A stretch of DNA of 64,000 bases. Source: Halomonas sp. ALS9 (GTDB taxonomy: Bacteria > Pseudomonadota > Gammaproteobacteria > Pseudomonadales > Halomonadaceae). Shown piece after piece: positions 9,210 to 19,906 of the stretch. Position 1 is the stretch's first letter. Each line of letters opens with the position of its first letter. The position numbers and the translations under genes are program-made. The stretch lies in NCBI RefSeq assembly GCF_001651035.1, contig NZ_LXRG01000110.1, positions 372,001-436,000 on the forward strand, read 5' to 3'. The notes under the pieces are model-generated. The model saw nothing but the letters and a program-made list of their open reading frames with translations, ran no database searches and was not told where the DNA came from.

Positions 9210-10577
9210 ATGGCTATTAGTGTGTTTGATCTTTTCCGAATTGGCATCGGGCCATCAAGCTCCCACACGGTAGGGCCAATGCGCGCGGCGCGAGACTTTA
9301 CTTTGGCCCTTGGCGATATCCGCGTTACCCGGCTGGTGGTAAGGCTACATGGTTCACTTGCCGCCACTGGGGTGGGGCACGGTACTGATCAGGCAGTGAT
9401 CATGGGGCTAATGGGCGAAGCGCCAGAAAGTATCGACCCGGATACGATAGCGTCGCGCTTAAAACAACTTGCTGAAGGTGAACCGCTGCTATTGGCCACT
9501 GGGCAACAGATTACTTTTGACCCCTCTGTTGATGTGGAGTGGGATGATACCTGCCTGCCGTTTCACCCCAACGCCATGGTATTGAGCGCTTATTGTGATG
9601 ATGCACTGGTGGCGACCAATACCTTTTACTCCCTTGGCGGCGGTTTCTATGTCGATCAAGCAAAAGCAGATCAAGGTGAGGTTGGCGAAGACGCCACTGA
9701 ACTACCTTTCCCCTTCAATACCGCCGCTGAGCTGCTCGCACTATGCCAGCAGCACCAGCTGCGCATTAGCCAGTTAATGTTGGAAAATGAGAAAGCCTGG
9801 CGTACTGAAGCGACCATTCGTGAAGAGCTGCTAACCATTTGGCACGCCATGAGCGACAGTATCGAGAATGGCCTACGTGCCACTGGGCATTTGCCCGGCG
9901 GATTAAATGTACGTCGGCGTGCACAGCCACTCCATCAGCAGTTGCTTCACCCGCCGGAAAACCAGCGGCTGATTGTGTCGAGTTTTACCGTAATGGATTG
10001 GGTCAACGTGTTTGCGCTGGCGGTGAATGAAGAGAACGCCGCCGGACGACGCATGGTCACTGCACCCACCAACGGTGCGGCAGGTATCGTCCCTGCGGTG
10101 TTGGCGTACTACCTAAAATTCGAACCTGACGCCAGTGAGAGTGATGTGGTCGATTTTCTGCTTACCGCGGGGGCGGTGGGCATCCTATGTAAAAAGAACG
10201 CCTCCATTTCCGGTGCAGAAGTTGGCTGCCAGGGCGAAGTGGGCTCTGCCTGCGCCATGGCGGCCGCTGGGCTTGCTGAGGTGCTGGGCGGGACGCCGGG
10301 GCAAGTGGAGAACGCCGCCGAGATTGGCTTGGAGCATAACCTGGGGTTGACCTGCGACCCAGTAGGCGGCTTGGTTCAAGTACCTTGCATTGAGCGCAAT
10401 GCGATTGCCTCCGTCAAAGCCATTAATGCCGCGCGTATGGCGATGCACGGCGATGGCGAGCACTTTATATCGCTGGATAAAGTGATCCGCACCATGCGCG
10501 ATACTGGCCGCGATATGCAGGACAAATACAAAGAGACCTCTAAAGGCGGGCTCGCGGTCAATGCTATCGAGTGCTAG
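9210..10577 (+). CDS. sdaA: L-serine dehydratase, single-chain [4Fe-4S] type
   Basis: Deaminates L-serine to pyruvate and ammonia using a [4Fe-4S] cluster. The 455-residue length fits the one-chain type. The N-terminal domain starts [20 protein letters not shown]. The C-terminal catalytic domain carries the cluster cysteines in [19 protein letters not shown] and in [16 protein letters not shown]. The terminal [10 protein letters not shown] ends in the conserved cysteine that reaches into the active site in this family. Single gene; its stop overlaps the end of the convergent LysR gene by 4 bp. Confidence 0.95.
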   Translation: MAISVFDLFRIGIGPSSSHTVGPMRAARDFTLALGDIRVTRLVVRLHGSLAATGVGHGTDQAVIMGLMGEAPESIDPDTIASRLKQLAEGEPLLLATGQQITFDPSVDVEWDDTCLPFHPNAMVLSAYCDDALVATNTFYSLGGGFYVDQAKADQGEVGEDATELPFPFNTAAELLALCQQHQLRISQLMLENEKAWRTEATIREELLTIWHAMSDSIENGLRATGHLPGGLNVRRRAQPLHQQLLHPPENQRLIVSSFTVMDWVNVFALAVNEENAAGRRMVTAPTNGAAGIVPAVLAYYLKFEPDASESDVVDFLLTAGAVGILCKKNASISGAEVGCQGEVGSACAMAAAGLAEVLGGTPGQVENAAEIGLEHNLGLTCDPVGGLVQVPCIERNAIASVKAINAARMAMHGDGEHFISLDKVIRTMRDTGRDMQDKYKETSKGGLAVNAIEC

Positions 10578-11470
10578 GCAAGCGGATTGCTGGGTAGCAG
10601 AGTGTCTATATGAGCGACCAGGTAGTCGACCAGCTGGCGGATTTTGGGTGACAGGTGGCGGTGGCGGGGGTAAACCGCCCAAACGGCGGTATCGTGGTGC
10701 TGAAAAGGTTCAAGCACGGCCACCAGCTCACCGCTGGCCAAGTAGGGAGTAACGTAGTAGTCCGGCAGTTGTGCAAGGCCGAGCCCCTTGCGTGCCGCAT
10801 CCAGCAGCGCTGGGCCAGAATTGCCCGTCCAGCAGCCCTCGACACGCACTTCACGGCGTTGCCCGTTGACTTCAAATAGCCAGTTGTGCCGTGAGCCAAT
10901 CAGGCAGCGGTGCTGGCTAAGCTCTGCCAAGGTGTGGGGGCGCGGGGCTTGGCGAAAGTAGCTTTGCGAGCCGACGATATACTCGCGACGGTCGCATAGG
11001 CGTCTGGCGATCAAGCTGGAGTCCTTTAATACCCCCATCCGAATGGCAATATCGTAGCCCTCTTCGATAAGCTCCACGGGGCGGTTAGTGAAGTGCATAT
11101 GAACATCCAGCTGCGGATGCAAACACTGAAAGTCATTCACCAGCGGGGCGATAAAGCGCTCGCCAAAGGTCGTGGCCGAGGTGAGTTTAAGTAGCCCGCT
11201 GGGTTTGGCCTGGAGTTCGCTAAGCGCCTGCTCGGCATCCCGCAGCCCGTCAAATAGATGGCGGCAGTGCTCCACGTAGGTGGCACCCGCATCGGTTAAG
11301 CGGATCTGGCGGGTAGTGCGGTAGAGCAGCTGTACACCTAACTGGTTTTCGAGCTGACTAACCAAACGGCTAATATGCGAGGTCGACACCTTCAGGTGAC
11401 GGGCCGCAGCAGAGAAGGTGCCTAATCGCACCACTTCAACAAAGGCTTCGATACGGCTCCAGTGCTGCAT
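10574..11470 (-). CDS. LysR-family regulator, probably of adhC
   Basis: 298 residues with the LysR layout: a winged HTH at about residues 1-60 ([32 protein letters not shown]) and a periplasmic-binding-like effector domain from about 90 onward. It is divergent from adhC across 163 bp, the usual arrangement for a LysR protein and its target. Control of glutathione-dependent formaldehyde oxidation is therefore likely, but this is inference from position. The 3' end overlaps the sdaA stop by 4 bp on the opposite strand. Confidence 0.9.
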   Translation of the reverse strand: MQHWSRIEAFVEVVRLGTFSAAARHLKVSTSHISRLVSQLENQLGVQLLYRTTRQIRLTDAGATYVEHCRHLFDGLRDAEQALSELQAKPSGLLKLTSATTFGERFIAPLVNDFQCLHPQLDVHMHFTNRPVELIEEGYDIAIRMGVLKDSSLIARRLCDRREYIVGSQSYFRQAPRPHTLAELSQHRCLIGSRHNWLFEVNGQRREVRVEGCWTGNSGPALLDAARKGLGLAQLPDYYVTPYLASGELVAVLEPFQHHDTAVWAVYPRHRHLSPKIRQLVDYLVAHIDTLLPSNPLA

Positions 11471-11573
11471 GCTAACTCCTTGGTCACGAGCAATTGTTGC
11501 TGTGTAGCAATAATCTTATGAGTGTATCCCGGTTTATCAAGAGCGCCTAGCTGGCCTACACTGCAACCATTGA

Positions 11574-12743
<1,170 letters not shown>

Positions 12744-13059
12744 GTTTTGCACGGCTAAGTGCCAGGGCAGGTTTCCGCGAGGGCGCTGTGAACCCATCCG
12801 TGGGCGCTACTTTTGACATCTGACCGCCATGGATGGCGGAAATGCTGGAATTGTCAGGAATACTTTCCGGCCCTGTCAAAAGACCCTCGCTACAACCTGC
12901 TCTGGCACTCCGTTATCGGCAGTTTTACAGTCAGCCATTTGCTCTGTGCGTTAGCATGACTAGGCCTAGCATTATTAAGTAGTATACAAAGCACGTTTGA
13001 AACGCTAAAACGCGGTAGGGTAGACCTGCCGCGTTTGTTGCATTTAAAGGAACCTGCCC
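12744..13059. other. adhC-fghA spacer with several hairpins
   Basis: No gene is seen in these 316 bp. The spacer holds a REP-like hairpin at 12824-12839 (CCGCCAT-GG-ATGGCGG), a smaller CCCA/TGGG hairpin at 12793-12804, and a terminator-like hairpin at 13010-13034 (ACGCGGTAGG / CCTGCCGCGT) followed by TTGTTG. The last lies just before the fghA ribosome-binding site and could partly insulate fghA from adhC. Confidence 0.55.
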
Positions 13060-13914
13060 ATGAGCATGAGTGAAACGCTAGAACTGGTGTCCGCCAACCG
13101 TAGCTTCGGTGGCTGGCATAAACGCTACCGCCACTACTCCCGTGCGCTGGACTGCGACATGATCTTCGCCGTTTACTTGCCTCCCCAGGCGGAAAACGAG
13201 CGCGTACCGCTGTTGTGGTGGCTCTCGGGGCTGACCTGTAACGACGAAAACTTTATGCAGAAAGCCGGTGCTCATCGTATCGCCGCTGAGTTGGGGGTGG
13301 CCATTGTTTGCCCTGACACCAGCCCACGGGGTACAGACTTGCCCGGTGAACACGAAAGCTTTGATTTGGGCTCCGGGGCTGGGTTTTATGTCAACGCCAC
13401 CGAGTCGCCGTGGAAGTCGCACTACCGCATGTACGATTATGTGATTGAGGAGCTGCCTTCCGTGGTGCGTCAGCACTTTCCGGTCAACGGCCGCGAATCA
13501 ATCAGCGGGCACTCCATGGGTGGGCATGGCGCATTGATTCTGGCGCTGCGTCATCCTGGGCGTTTCCGCTCGGTATCGGCGTTTTCGCCGGTGGTCAACC
13601 CGATGAATAGCCCCTGGGGGCAACAGGCGTTTACCGCTTACCTAGGTGACGATCAGTCTCGCTGGCGCCAGTACGATGCCTGCGAACTGGTGGCCAATGG
13701 TGCTTCCCGCCAGCGGCTGTTTATCGACCAGGGCGAAGCAGATCAATTCCTGGAAGAGCAGCTTCAGCCTGAGCGTTTAGAGGCCGTTTGTGAACAGCAC
13801 GATCATCCGTTAACGCTGCGTCGTCAACCGGGCTACGATCACAGTTACTTCTTCATTGCCTCGTTCATTGAGGATCATCTGCGCTATCATGCAGACCACC
13901 TCATGAAGCGTTAA
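13060..13914 (+). CDS. fghA: S-formylglutathione hydrolase
   Basis: Alpha/beta-hydrolase that splits S-formylglutathione to formate and glutathione, the step after AdhC. 284 residues, standard length. The nucleophile serine lies in GHSMGGHGA (near residue 150), the acid in DQGEADQFL and the histidine in GYDHSYFFI. The oxyanion-region WWLSGLTCNDENF is conserved. Start at 13060 with AAAGGA upstream; a second in-frame ATG two codons on is also possible. mtgA follows 10 bp after the stop. Confidence 0.96.
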   Translation: MSMSETLELVSANRSFGGWHKRYRHYSRALDCDMIFAVYLPPQAENERVPLLWWLSGLTCNDENFMQKAGAHRIAAELGVAIVCPDTSPRGTDLPGEHESFDLGSGAGFYVNATESPWKSHYRMYDYVIEELPSVVRQHFPVNGRESISGHSMGGHGALILALRHPGRFRSVSAFSPVVNPMNSPWGQQAFTAYLGDDQSRWRQYDACELVANGASRQRLFIDQGEADQFLEEQLQPERLEAVCEQHDHPLTLRRQPGYDHSYFFIASFIEDHLRYHADHLMKR

Positions 13915-13924
13915 GGATAACGGG

Positions 13925-14641
13925 ATGCTCAATCGCTCGCTGCGCCGTTTTATGCGTCTGCTATGGCGGATTATTTGGCGTGGCGTCTTAGCCTTTGTGC
14001 TGCTGTCAGTCGCGCTGGTACTACTGTTTCGCGTCGTTCCGCCACCGGGGTCGATGGTGATGGTCGAGCGCAAAATACAGAGCTGGATCAACAGTGAGCC
14101 GATTCGTATACAGCGCGAGTGGCGAGGCTGGGATTCGCTCCCCGTTAACGCCAAGCTGGCAGTGATTGCGGCAGAGGATCAACGCTTTCCCCACCATAGC
14201 GGGTTTGACCTGGTCGAATTGCAGCGTGCGTGGCAGGCCAGCCAAGATGGGGGGCGGTTGCGCGGTGCCAGCACCTTAAGCCAGCAAACGGCCAAAAACG
14301 TTTTCCTATGGACAGGTCGCAGTTGGACGCGGAAGGGGTTAGAAGCGTGGTTTACGCTACTGATTGAGATACTCTGGAGCAAGCAACGTATTCTGGAGGT
14401 CTATCTGAATGTCGCCGAGTGGGATCGCGGTGTATTTGGCGTAGAAGCCGCTGCCCAGCACTATTTTGGCGTCTCTTCCAGTTCGCTGACTGAGCGACAG
14501 GCAAGCCTGCTTGCGGCTATATTGCCCAGCCCGCTGACGCGCAGTGCCGCACGTCCCGACGCCCAGGTTGAGCGACGAAGCCAGTGGATACGCCAGCAAA
14601 TGCGCAATTTAGGCGGTGCTGATTATTTGCAACATCTGTAG
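13925..14641 (+). CDS. mtgA: Monofunctional biosynthetic peptidoglycan transglycosylase
   Basis: Polymerises lipid II glycan strands without a transpeptidase domain. 238 residues: one N-terminal membrane anchor (about residues 15-40), then a GT51 domain. The catalytic glutamate lies in AEDQRFPHHSGFD, followed by the conserved GASTLSQQTAKNVFLW and YLNVAEWDRGVFGVEAAAQHYFG. An AAGGATAACGGG lies ahead of the ATG. It is only 10 bp from fghA, so they are probably co-transcribed, though the functions are unrelated. Convergent with the EAL gene. Confidence 0.96.
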   Translation: MLNRSLRRFMRLLWRIIWRGVLAFVLLSVALVLLFRVVPPPGSMVMVERKIQSWINSEPIRIQREWRGWDSLPVNAKLAVIAAEDQRFPHHSGFDLVELQRAWQASQDGGRLRGASTLSQQTAKNVFLWTGRSWTRKGLEAWFTLLIEILWSKQRILEVYLNVAEWDRGVFGVEAAAQHYFGVSSSSLTERQASLLAAILPSPLTRSAARPDAQVERRSQWIRQQMRNLGGADYLQHL

Positions 14642-14656
14642 CCACTTCCATCCACG

Positions 14657-15424
14657 CTAGTCGTATTTGGCGTCGTCAATTTCCGCAAGTGCTTCCAGGT
14701 TCGGGTGGGAAAAGTAAAAGCCTTGCTGCATAGGAATACCCAGTGCTAGCAGGCAGCGCGACTCCTCGCGGGTTTCCACACCCTCAGCAATCAGCTGTGT
14801 TTCTAATGTACCTGCTAACGCCACCAGGCTACGTAGTATGGCCTGGCGGCGCTTGTTGCTGTCGCACGCCATTACCAAGTCGCGATCGATTTTCAACGTA
14901 TCCGGGCGTAGATCGGTTAGTAGATCGAGGTTGGCATAACCGTTACCAAAGTCATCCAGCGAGGTGGTAAAGCCCATCTCGCGGTAACTCTCGATAATAG
15001 TGCGCATATGGAGGCGGTCTTTGACCCGCTCGGTTTCGATAATTTCGAAATTGAGCCGCTCGGTGGGCCAGCCAACGCGGTGCGCTGCTTCGAGAGTCGC
15101 TTGAATGCACGCCTGAGGCTCATAAACTGCATTAGGCAGAAAGTTAATTGAAAGTCGTTCTTGCATGCCCAGTTTGCTGGCTAGTTCTATGGCTTTGATA
15201 CGGCATGCCTGGTCAAAGCGATACATTAGCTCATCCGTTACTTGGCCTAGTATTGAGAAAGCGGATTCACCATTGGGGCCACGTACTAATGCCTCGTAGT
15301 AAATAATTTTCCGTTTACTCACATTAACGATTGGTTGAAACGCCATCGTAAAGGTAAAAGGTACCGGTGAATCACAACGATTACAGTGGTCGTTCACCCT
15401 GGCACAGTGATGTTGTGCTGACAT
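14657..15424 (-). CDS. EAL-domain c-di-GMP phosphodiesterase, stand-alone
   Basis: About 255 residues: a short Cys/His-containing N-terminus (HHCARVNDHCNRC) then a complete EAL domain. Catalytic positions are present: YEALVRG, the Asn of SINFLPN, FEIIETER, LDDFGNGYAN, TLKIDRDLV, AEGVETREE and QQGFYF. The protein is therefore expected to hydrolyse c-di-GMP. No membrane or sensor domain is seen beyond the N-terminal Cys/His cluster, which could bind metal (inference). The ATG at 15424 is preferred over an upstream TTG at 15433. Confidence 0.9.
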   Translation of the reverse strand: MSAQHHCARVNDHCNRCDSPVPFTFTMAFQPIVNVSKRKIIYYEALVRGPNGESAFSILGQVTDELMYRFDQACRIKAIELASKLGMQERLSINFLPNAVYEPQACIQATLEAAHRVGWPTERLNFEIIETERVKDRLHMRTIIESYREMGFTTSLDDFGNGYANLDLLTDLRPDTLKIDRDLVMACDSNKRRQAILRSLVALAGTLETQLIAEGVETREESRCLLALGIPMQQGFYFSHPNLEALAEIDDAKYD

Positions 15425-15473
15425 GTTATCCAAGCCCTGTTATGCAAATCTCGTTATCGTCGAGTCGCCTTAA

Positions 15474-16394
15474 TTAGGCGGGTTTTCGAATAACCATCAC
15501 CACCCCAGTGATGGCGACCAACATCCCCACAAGCCCTAGCAGGGGAAGACGTTCGTCAAATAGCCACCACGCCTGAAGCGCCGTGACCGGCGGCACAAGA
15601 TAAAAAAGACTCGCCACACGCGAGGCTTCCCCCTTTTTAATCAAGGCCATGAGTAACAGGATAGCGGCAATTGAGAGAATCAACACCAGCCAACCCAGCG
15701 TCAGCACAAAGGTGCTGCTCCACTCCACTTGGCGAGTTTCAAACAGCAGGGCGCCTATCCCGAGCAGAGCGACCGCCGCCACGTACTGAATAACCGCCCC
15801 AGAAAGCAGTGGCATACTGGTGCAATATCTTTTCTGATACAGAGTGCCTATGGAAATACCGATCAAAGCGGCGGTGACACACAGCAGAGCACTAATCCCG
15901 AAGCCATCAAAGAGTGACTCACCAATCTCAAGCTTACTGCCGAGCACTAAGCTGATGCCAATCAGCCCCAGACCTAAACCGAGCCACTGGCGCCAGGAGA
16001 GCTGCTCACCTAATAACGGCCCGGCAAAGGCCGCGGTCAGCAGTGGCTGAAGCCCCACCAGTAATGCCGCTAAACCGGCCGGCATGCCAAGGTAAATACC
16101 GTAGAAGACGCCACCTAAGTAAGTGCCGTGGACTAGAGAGCCTGATATGGCGATGTGTGTCCATAACCTGGGTGATGTAGGCCAGGGTATACGCATAACG
16201 ATGACCAGTGGGATCAGTAGCAGCAGCGTGAGGACAAAGCGAATAAACAAAAACGTAAAAGGTTCTGCATAAGGCAGGCCAAATTTGGCGCCGATAAAGC
16301 CCGTACTCCAAAGCAGCACAAAAAGTATAGGCATGGCGGCCAATCCTGCCGAGGATAGATCATTGGTACGTAACTTGTTGAAAAAGCTTGGCAT
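15474..16394 (-). CDS. EamA/DMT-family transporter
   Basis: 306 residues with about ten hydrophobic segments in two tandem EamA-type halves (LLWSTGFIGAKFGLPYAEP in the first, LFYLVPPVTALQAWWLFDERLPLLGLVGMLVAITGVVMV in the second). The family exports or imports small metabolites such as amino acids, and substrate cannot be inferred. Single gene, same strand as the EAL gene 50 bp downstream but not obviously related to it; divergent from the DUF4168 gene. Confidence 0.9.
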   Translation of the reverse strand: MPSFFNKLRTNDLSSAGLAAMPILFVLLWSTGFIGAKFGLPYAEPFTFLFIRFVLTLLLLIPLVIVMRIPWPTSPRLWTHIAISGSLVHGTYLGGVFYGIYLGMPAGLAALLVGLQPLLTAAFAGPLLGEQLSWRQWLGLGLGLIGISLVLGSKLEIGESLFDGFGISALLCVTAALIGISIGTLYQKRYCTSMPLLSGAVIQYVAAVALLGIGALLFETRQVEWSSTFVLTLGWLVLILSIAAILLLMALIKKGEASRVASLFYLVPPVTALQAWWLFDERLPLLGLVGMLVAITGVVMVIRKPA

Positions 16395-16539
16395 GTCGTT
16401 TCCATAGTAGAGTAATTTAGCTATTTTTCTGATACATAAAGTTCTTATTGTTACTATGTTTTACATAATAAATTGAACCTGCTTGAATTAGGCGCGTCAC
16501 AGTGGGCACATACATAACGCAATATTGAGGTTTCTTACT

Positions 16540-16929
16540 ATGCAACGTATGACTGCTCTGTTCTCCGCTGCCCTGCTCGCCACTGGTCTGATGACGGCTA
16601 CTGCCCACGCCCAGGAAGAGCAAGGCGCTGCACAAGATCCAATGGCAACCCAGCAAGCGCCCGCCCAGGATTTTTCTGATGACCAGCTCCAGCAGTTTGC
16701 CGATGCTTCTCAAGAAATTGCGGTTATTTCTCAGGAATATACCCAGCGTCTGCAGGAAGCGGAAGATGAAACAGCGCAACAGGAAGTGCGCACTGAAGCT
16801 AACGACCGCATGATCGAAGTGGTCGAAGATAGCGGCCTAGATGTTGATACTTTCAACGCTATCGGTCAATCCATTCAGCAGGATCCAGAAATGATGCAGC
16901 GTGTGCAGGAAATGGCTAGCCAATCGTAA
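16540..16929 (+). CDS. DUF4168-type exported protein
   Basis: 129 residues: a signal peptide ending ATAHA|QEEQ, then a short acidic and glutamine-rich domain with the pattern FSDDQLQQFADASQEIAVISQEYTQRL followed by FNAIGQSIQQDPEMMQRV, typical of DUF4168 proteins. It is exported to the periplasm or beyond. Function is unknown. The start is the ATG at 16540 with TTGAGG about 9 bp upstream. A strong terminator follows at 17035. Confidence 0.8.
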   Translation: MQRMTALFSAALLATGLMTATAHAQEEQGAAQDPMATQQAPAQDFSDDQLQQFADASQEIAVISQEYTQRLQEAEDETAQQEVRTEANDRMIEVVEDSGLDVDTFNAIGQSIQQDPEMMQRVQEMASQS

Positions 16930-17034
16930 GCCATATCGCTGACAGTGTCTGATTTTGATTTTGCTAACACAGTATTTACTAACATAGTAACTGTTATTTA
17001 GCAGAGTGATTATCAGCATGGCTTCGGCCAACAA

Positions 17035-17068
17035 AGCCCGGTGCATAACTGCACCGGGCTTTTTTTTG
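17035..17068 (+). terminator. Intrinsic terminator after the DUF4168 gene
   Basis: The perfect 10-bp stem AGCCCGGTGC / GCACCGGGCT has a 6-base loop and is followed by a run of T. Confidence 0.93.
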
Positions 17069-17177
17069 ACGGCTCGCTTCGCCAACGATTCGTTTTATTA
17101 TGCTTGTTGGGGTTTACCTAACTTAACCTTCCCGCCACACTTTAGGTTATCTACCCCGACACGCCCGAGGAGTCCGT

Positions 17178-19088
17178 ATGGATGTCGAACTGTTAGAAAT
17201 ACGCCAGCATATGGGCCGGTTCCCCCCGTTTGATGGGCTGTCGGATGATCTTCTCGATGCCATTGCTGAACAGGTGGAAGTGAGCTACTTCAAAACCGGC
17301 AGCAGCATTTTAGCCCTAAACGATATCCTCAATGATCTATGTTATATCCGCAGTGGCGCTGTGGAGGTCTATCGCAGCCAGGGGGAGCTATATAACCGGT
17401 TAGGTGAAGGCGATATTTTCGGCCATTTCAGCCTGCTGCGGAATCATAAAGTGCGCCTCCCTGCGAAGGCGATTGAAGATACCTTGCTCTATTTTATCCC
17501 TAAAGCGGTCTTCCAAAGGCTGTGCGATGAGGATGAGCATTTTGCCGATTTTGTCGAGTTGGAGCGGCCGCGGCTAGAGAGCGCCGCCGAGCAGCAAAAG
17601 AAGTCCAACGACATGATGGTGACGCGGATACGTAAGCTGCTGACCCGCTACCCGGTAATGGTGGAAACGTCTACCAGCGTTCAGCTTGCCGCGCAGCAAA
17701 TGAGCGACGCCCAAGCCTCCGCGCTGCTGGTAATAAAAGAGGGCAGCGATAACCCGCGCTACAGTTTTAAAGATAGCGAAGGCCAAACCTGGCAAATGTG
17801 CGGGATTTTAACCGACAGTGATTTTCGTACCCGCATTGTCGCCGAGGGGCTATCGCCACAAACCTCGGTCGGCGAGGTTGTTTCCTCGCGGCTAATTACC
17901 ATTCAATCGGACGCCTCTGTTTATGAAGCCATGCTGACGATGCTGCGCAGTAATGTGCATCACCTGCCGGTGCTTTATCGTCAGCGCCCGGTGGGCGTGG
18001 TGCACCTTTCCGATATTATCCGCTACGAAACCCATAGCGGTCTTTATTTGGTCAGCAATATCTTCAATCAGTCCAGCGCCCAAGGGCTGGCGCGTTTAGC
18101 GCCGGATGTACGCGCGGCGTTTGTGCGCATGGTGCAAGAGGGCGCCAATTCTCAGATGGTAGGTAGCGCGCTCTCTACCATCGGGCGTAGCTTTACACGC
18201 CGGTTGCTGGAAATGGCTGAAGCCGAGCTCGGGCCGCCGCCGGTGCCTTACTGTTTTATGGTCAATGGCTCCATGGCGCGCAACGAGCAGAGCATTGTCA
18301 CCGATCAGGATAATGCGCTGATCCTCTCCGACGAGTTTAATCCTGAAGAGCATGACGACTACTTTTACGCCCTGGCAAAAATGGTTAGTGATGGCTTAGA
18401 CGCCTGCGGCTATACCTACTGCAAGGGCGATGTCATGGCGACCAATACGCAATGGCGTCAGCCGCTCAGCGTTTGGAAGGGGTATTTCCAGGATTGGATG
18501 GCCAACCCCACGCCCGAACGGCTGCTGCACAGCTCGATTTTCTTTGACCTGGATAGCTGCTACGGCGAAGACCTCTTTGTGGAAACGCTACAGGATTTGA
18601 TTGCCGAGACAGCGCCAACATCACCACTATTTTTAGCCGCCATGGCGCGTAATGCCTTAAACCGTACGCCACCGCTAGGGTTTTTCCGTACCTTTGTGAT
18701 GGAGCAAGATGGTAAGCACAATAACTCCATTAACTTGAAGCGCCGCGGTACGGCGCCAATGGTGGATTTGGTGCGGATTCATGCCTTGGCCTGCGGTTCC
18801 AAAGCGCAGAACTCCTTTCAGCGTTTGAATGACATCAGCAAGACCCAGCTGTTGGCGACCGGCATGAGCGACAAGCTAAGCTATGCGTTTGAGTTTTTAT
18901 GCATGTCGCGGGTTCGCCATCAAATGATCGATCTGCAAGAGGATCGCCTGCCGGACAACAATATCGAGCCTGAAAACGTTGCCGATAGCGAACGGCACAC
19001 CCTCAAAGACGCTTTTCAGGTGTTGAGCAACGCGCAAAAGTTTCTCAAATACCGCTACCCTATGCCCGCTCAGCGGCAGGGGCGTTAA
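17178..19088 (+). CDS. cNMP-binding / CBS / nucleotidyltransferase-like signalling protein
   Basis: 636 residues in three parts. A cyclic-nucleotide-binding fold sits at about 15-130 (FKTGSSILALNDILNDLCYIRSGAVEVY). A CBS pair lies at about 155-290 (each repeat ends in a D-F/I pattern, e.g. GILTDSDFRTRI and GVVHLSDIIRYE). A DUF294-type nucleotidyltransferase begins near 355 with the active-site loop NGSMARNEQSIVTDQDNALIL, followed by its substrate-binding helical domain. The family resembles GlnD-like nucleotidyltransferases and is thought to sense nucleotides, but its target is not established. The exonuclease gene starts 1 bp after the stop, so the two form one transcription unit. Confidence 0.9.
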   Translation: MDVELLEIRQHMGRFPPFDGLSDDLLDAIAEQVEVSYFKTGSSILALNDILNDLCYIRSGAVEVYRSQGELYNRLGEGDIFGHFSLLRNHKVRLPAKAIEDTLLYFIPKAVFQRLCDEDEHFADFVELERPRLESAAEQQKKSNDMMVTRIRKLLTRYPVMVETSTSVQLAAQQMSDAQASALLVIKEGSDNPRYSFKDSEGQTWQMCGILTDSDFRTRIVAEGLSPQTSVGEVVSSRLITIQSDASVYEAMLTMLRSNVHHLPVLYRQRPVGVVHLSDIIRYETHSGLYLVSNIFNQSSAQGLARLAPDVRAAFVRMVQEGANSQMVGSALSTIGRSFTRRLLEMAEAELGPPPVPYCFMVNGSMARNEQSIVTDQDNALILSDEFNPEEHDDYFYALAKMVSDGLDACGYTYCKGDVMATNTQWRQPLSVWKGYFQDWMANPTPERLLHSSIFFDLDSCYGEDLFVETLQDLIAETAPTSPLFLAAMARNALNRTPPLGFFRTFVMEQDGKHNNSINLKRRGTAPMVDLVRIHALACGSKAQNSFQRLNDISKTQLLATGMSDKLSYAFEFLCMSRVRHQMIDLQEDRLPDNNIEPENVADSERHTLKDAFQVLSNAQKFLKYRYPMPAQRQGR

Positions 19089-19089
19089 G

Positions 19090-19815
19090 ATGTTCGGTAT
19101 ACGCCCACGTCAGAAAATTACCCAGGCCGACTGGAAGGCCTATATGGCTCAGCAGGCTCAGCGGGTGAAAAATCCCGCTATCCAACAATTTTTTGGGACG
19201 CCATTGCCTGACCCTGAAACACCCATTTCCGAGGTACCTATGGTGGCGCTGGATATGGAGACCACCGGGCTGGATGAGCGGCGTCACGCGATTGTCAGCG
19301 TTGGTGTCGTCCCCTTCACGTTAAACCGTATCAAGTTAGCCGAGCGGCGCTATTGGGTCGTCAAACCGCCCAGGCCCCTTGATGAAGCCTCGATTGCTTT
19401 CCACCATATTACCCACTCAGAGATCGCCCAGGCGCCGGATCTAGACGACATCCTTGATGAACTACTGGCTCAGCTAGCGGGGCGATTGGTGGTCGTACAT
19501 TTTCGTAATATCGAACGACCCTTTTTAGATGCAGCGGTCAAAGCCCGTCGTGGGGAGGGAGTGCTGTTTCCGATGATTGATACCATGTCGTTGGAAGCGC
19601 GGTTGCACCGCCAAACGCTATGGGCGCGCTTTCGCCGCTGGCTGGGACGCCCGCCGGTTTCCATCCGCCTGCACGCTAGCCGTAGACGCTACGGCTTACC
19701 CGCTTATCAAGGGCATCATGCTCTGGTAGATGCGCTGGCGACCGCGGAGCTGTTGCAGGCGCAAATTGCCACCCACTATCAACCTGAAACGCCACTTAAG
19801 GATATATGGTGTTAA
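19090..19815 (+). CDS. DnaQ-like 3'-5' exonuclease (DEDDh)
   Basis: 241 residues. Exo I is ALDMETTGLD (D and E), Exo II surrounds VVVHFRNIERPFLD, and the Exo III histidine with its following aspartate lies in YQGHHALVDALATAELLQ. This is the domain of DNA polymerase III epsilon and related nucleases, here as a separate protein with a 45-residue N-terminal extension. It is coupled to the cNMP/CBS/nucleotidyltransferase gene 1 bp upstream, a pairing seen in other proteobacteria. It is not the replicative dnaQ by context. Confidence 0.88.
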   Translation: MFGIRPRQKITQADWKAYMAQQAQRVKNPAIQQFFGTPLPDPETPISEVPMVALDMETTGLDERRHAIVSVGVVPFTLNRIKLAERRYWVVKPPRPLDEASIAFHHITHSEIAQAPDLDDILDELLAQLAGRLVVVHFRNIERPFLDAAVKARRGEGVLFPMIDTMSLEARLHRQTLWARFRRWLGRPPVSIRLHASRRRYGLPAYQGHHALVDALATAELLQAQIATHYQPETPLKDIWC

Positions 19816-19841
19816 AGGCTATCTTTCAACATATCGACAAA

Positions 19842-19873
19842 AAAACGGGCAACCCAGTGGGTTGCCCGTTTTG
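19842..19873. terminator. Bidirectional terminator between exonuclease and BCCT genes
   Basis: The perfect 14-bp stem AAAACGGGCAACCC / GGGTTGCCCGTTTT has the loop AGT. A- and T-runs on the flanks serve both convergent genes. Confidence 0.93.
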
Positions 19874-19906
19874 CTTACTAAACCAAAAGATCGGTTTAAA
19901 GCAATG

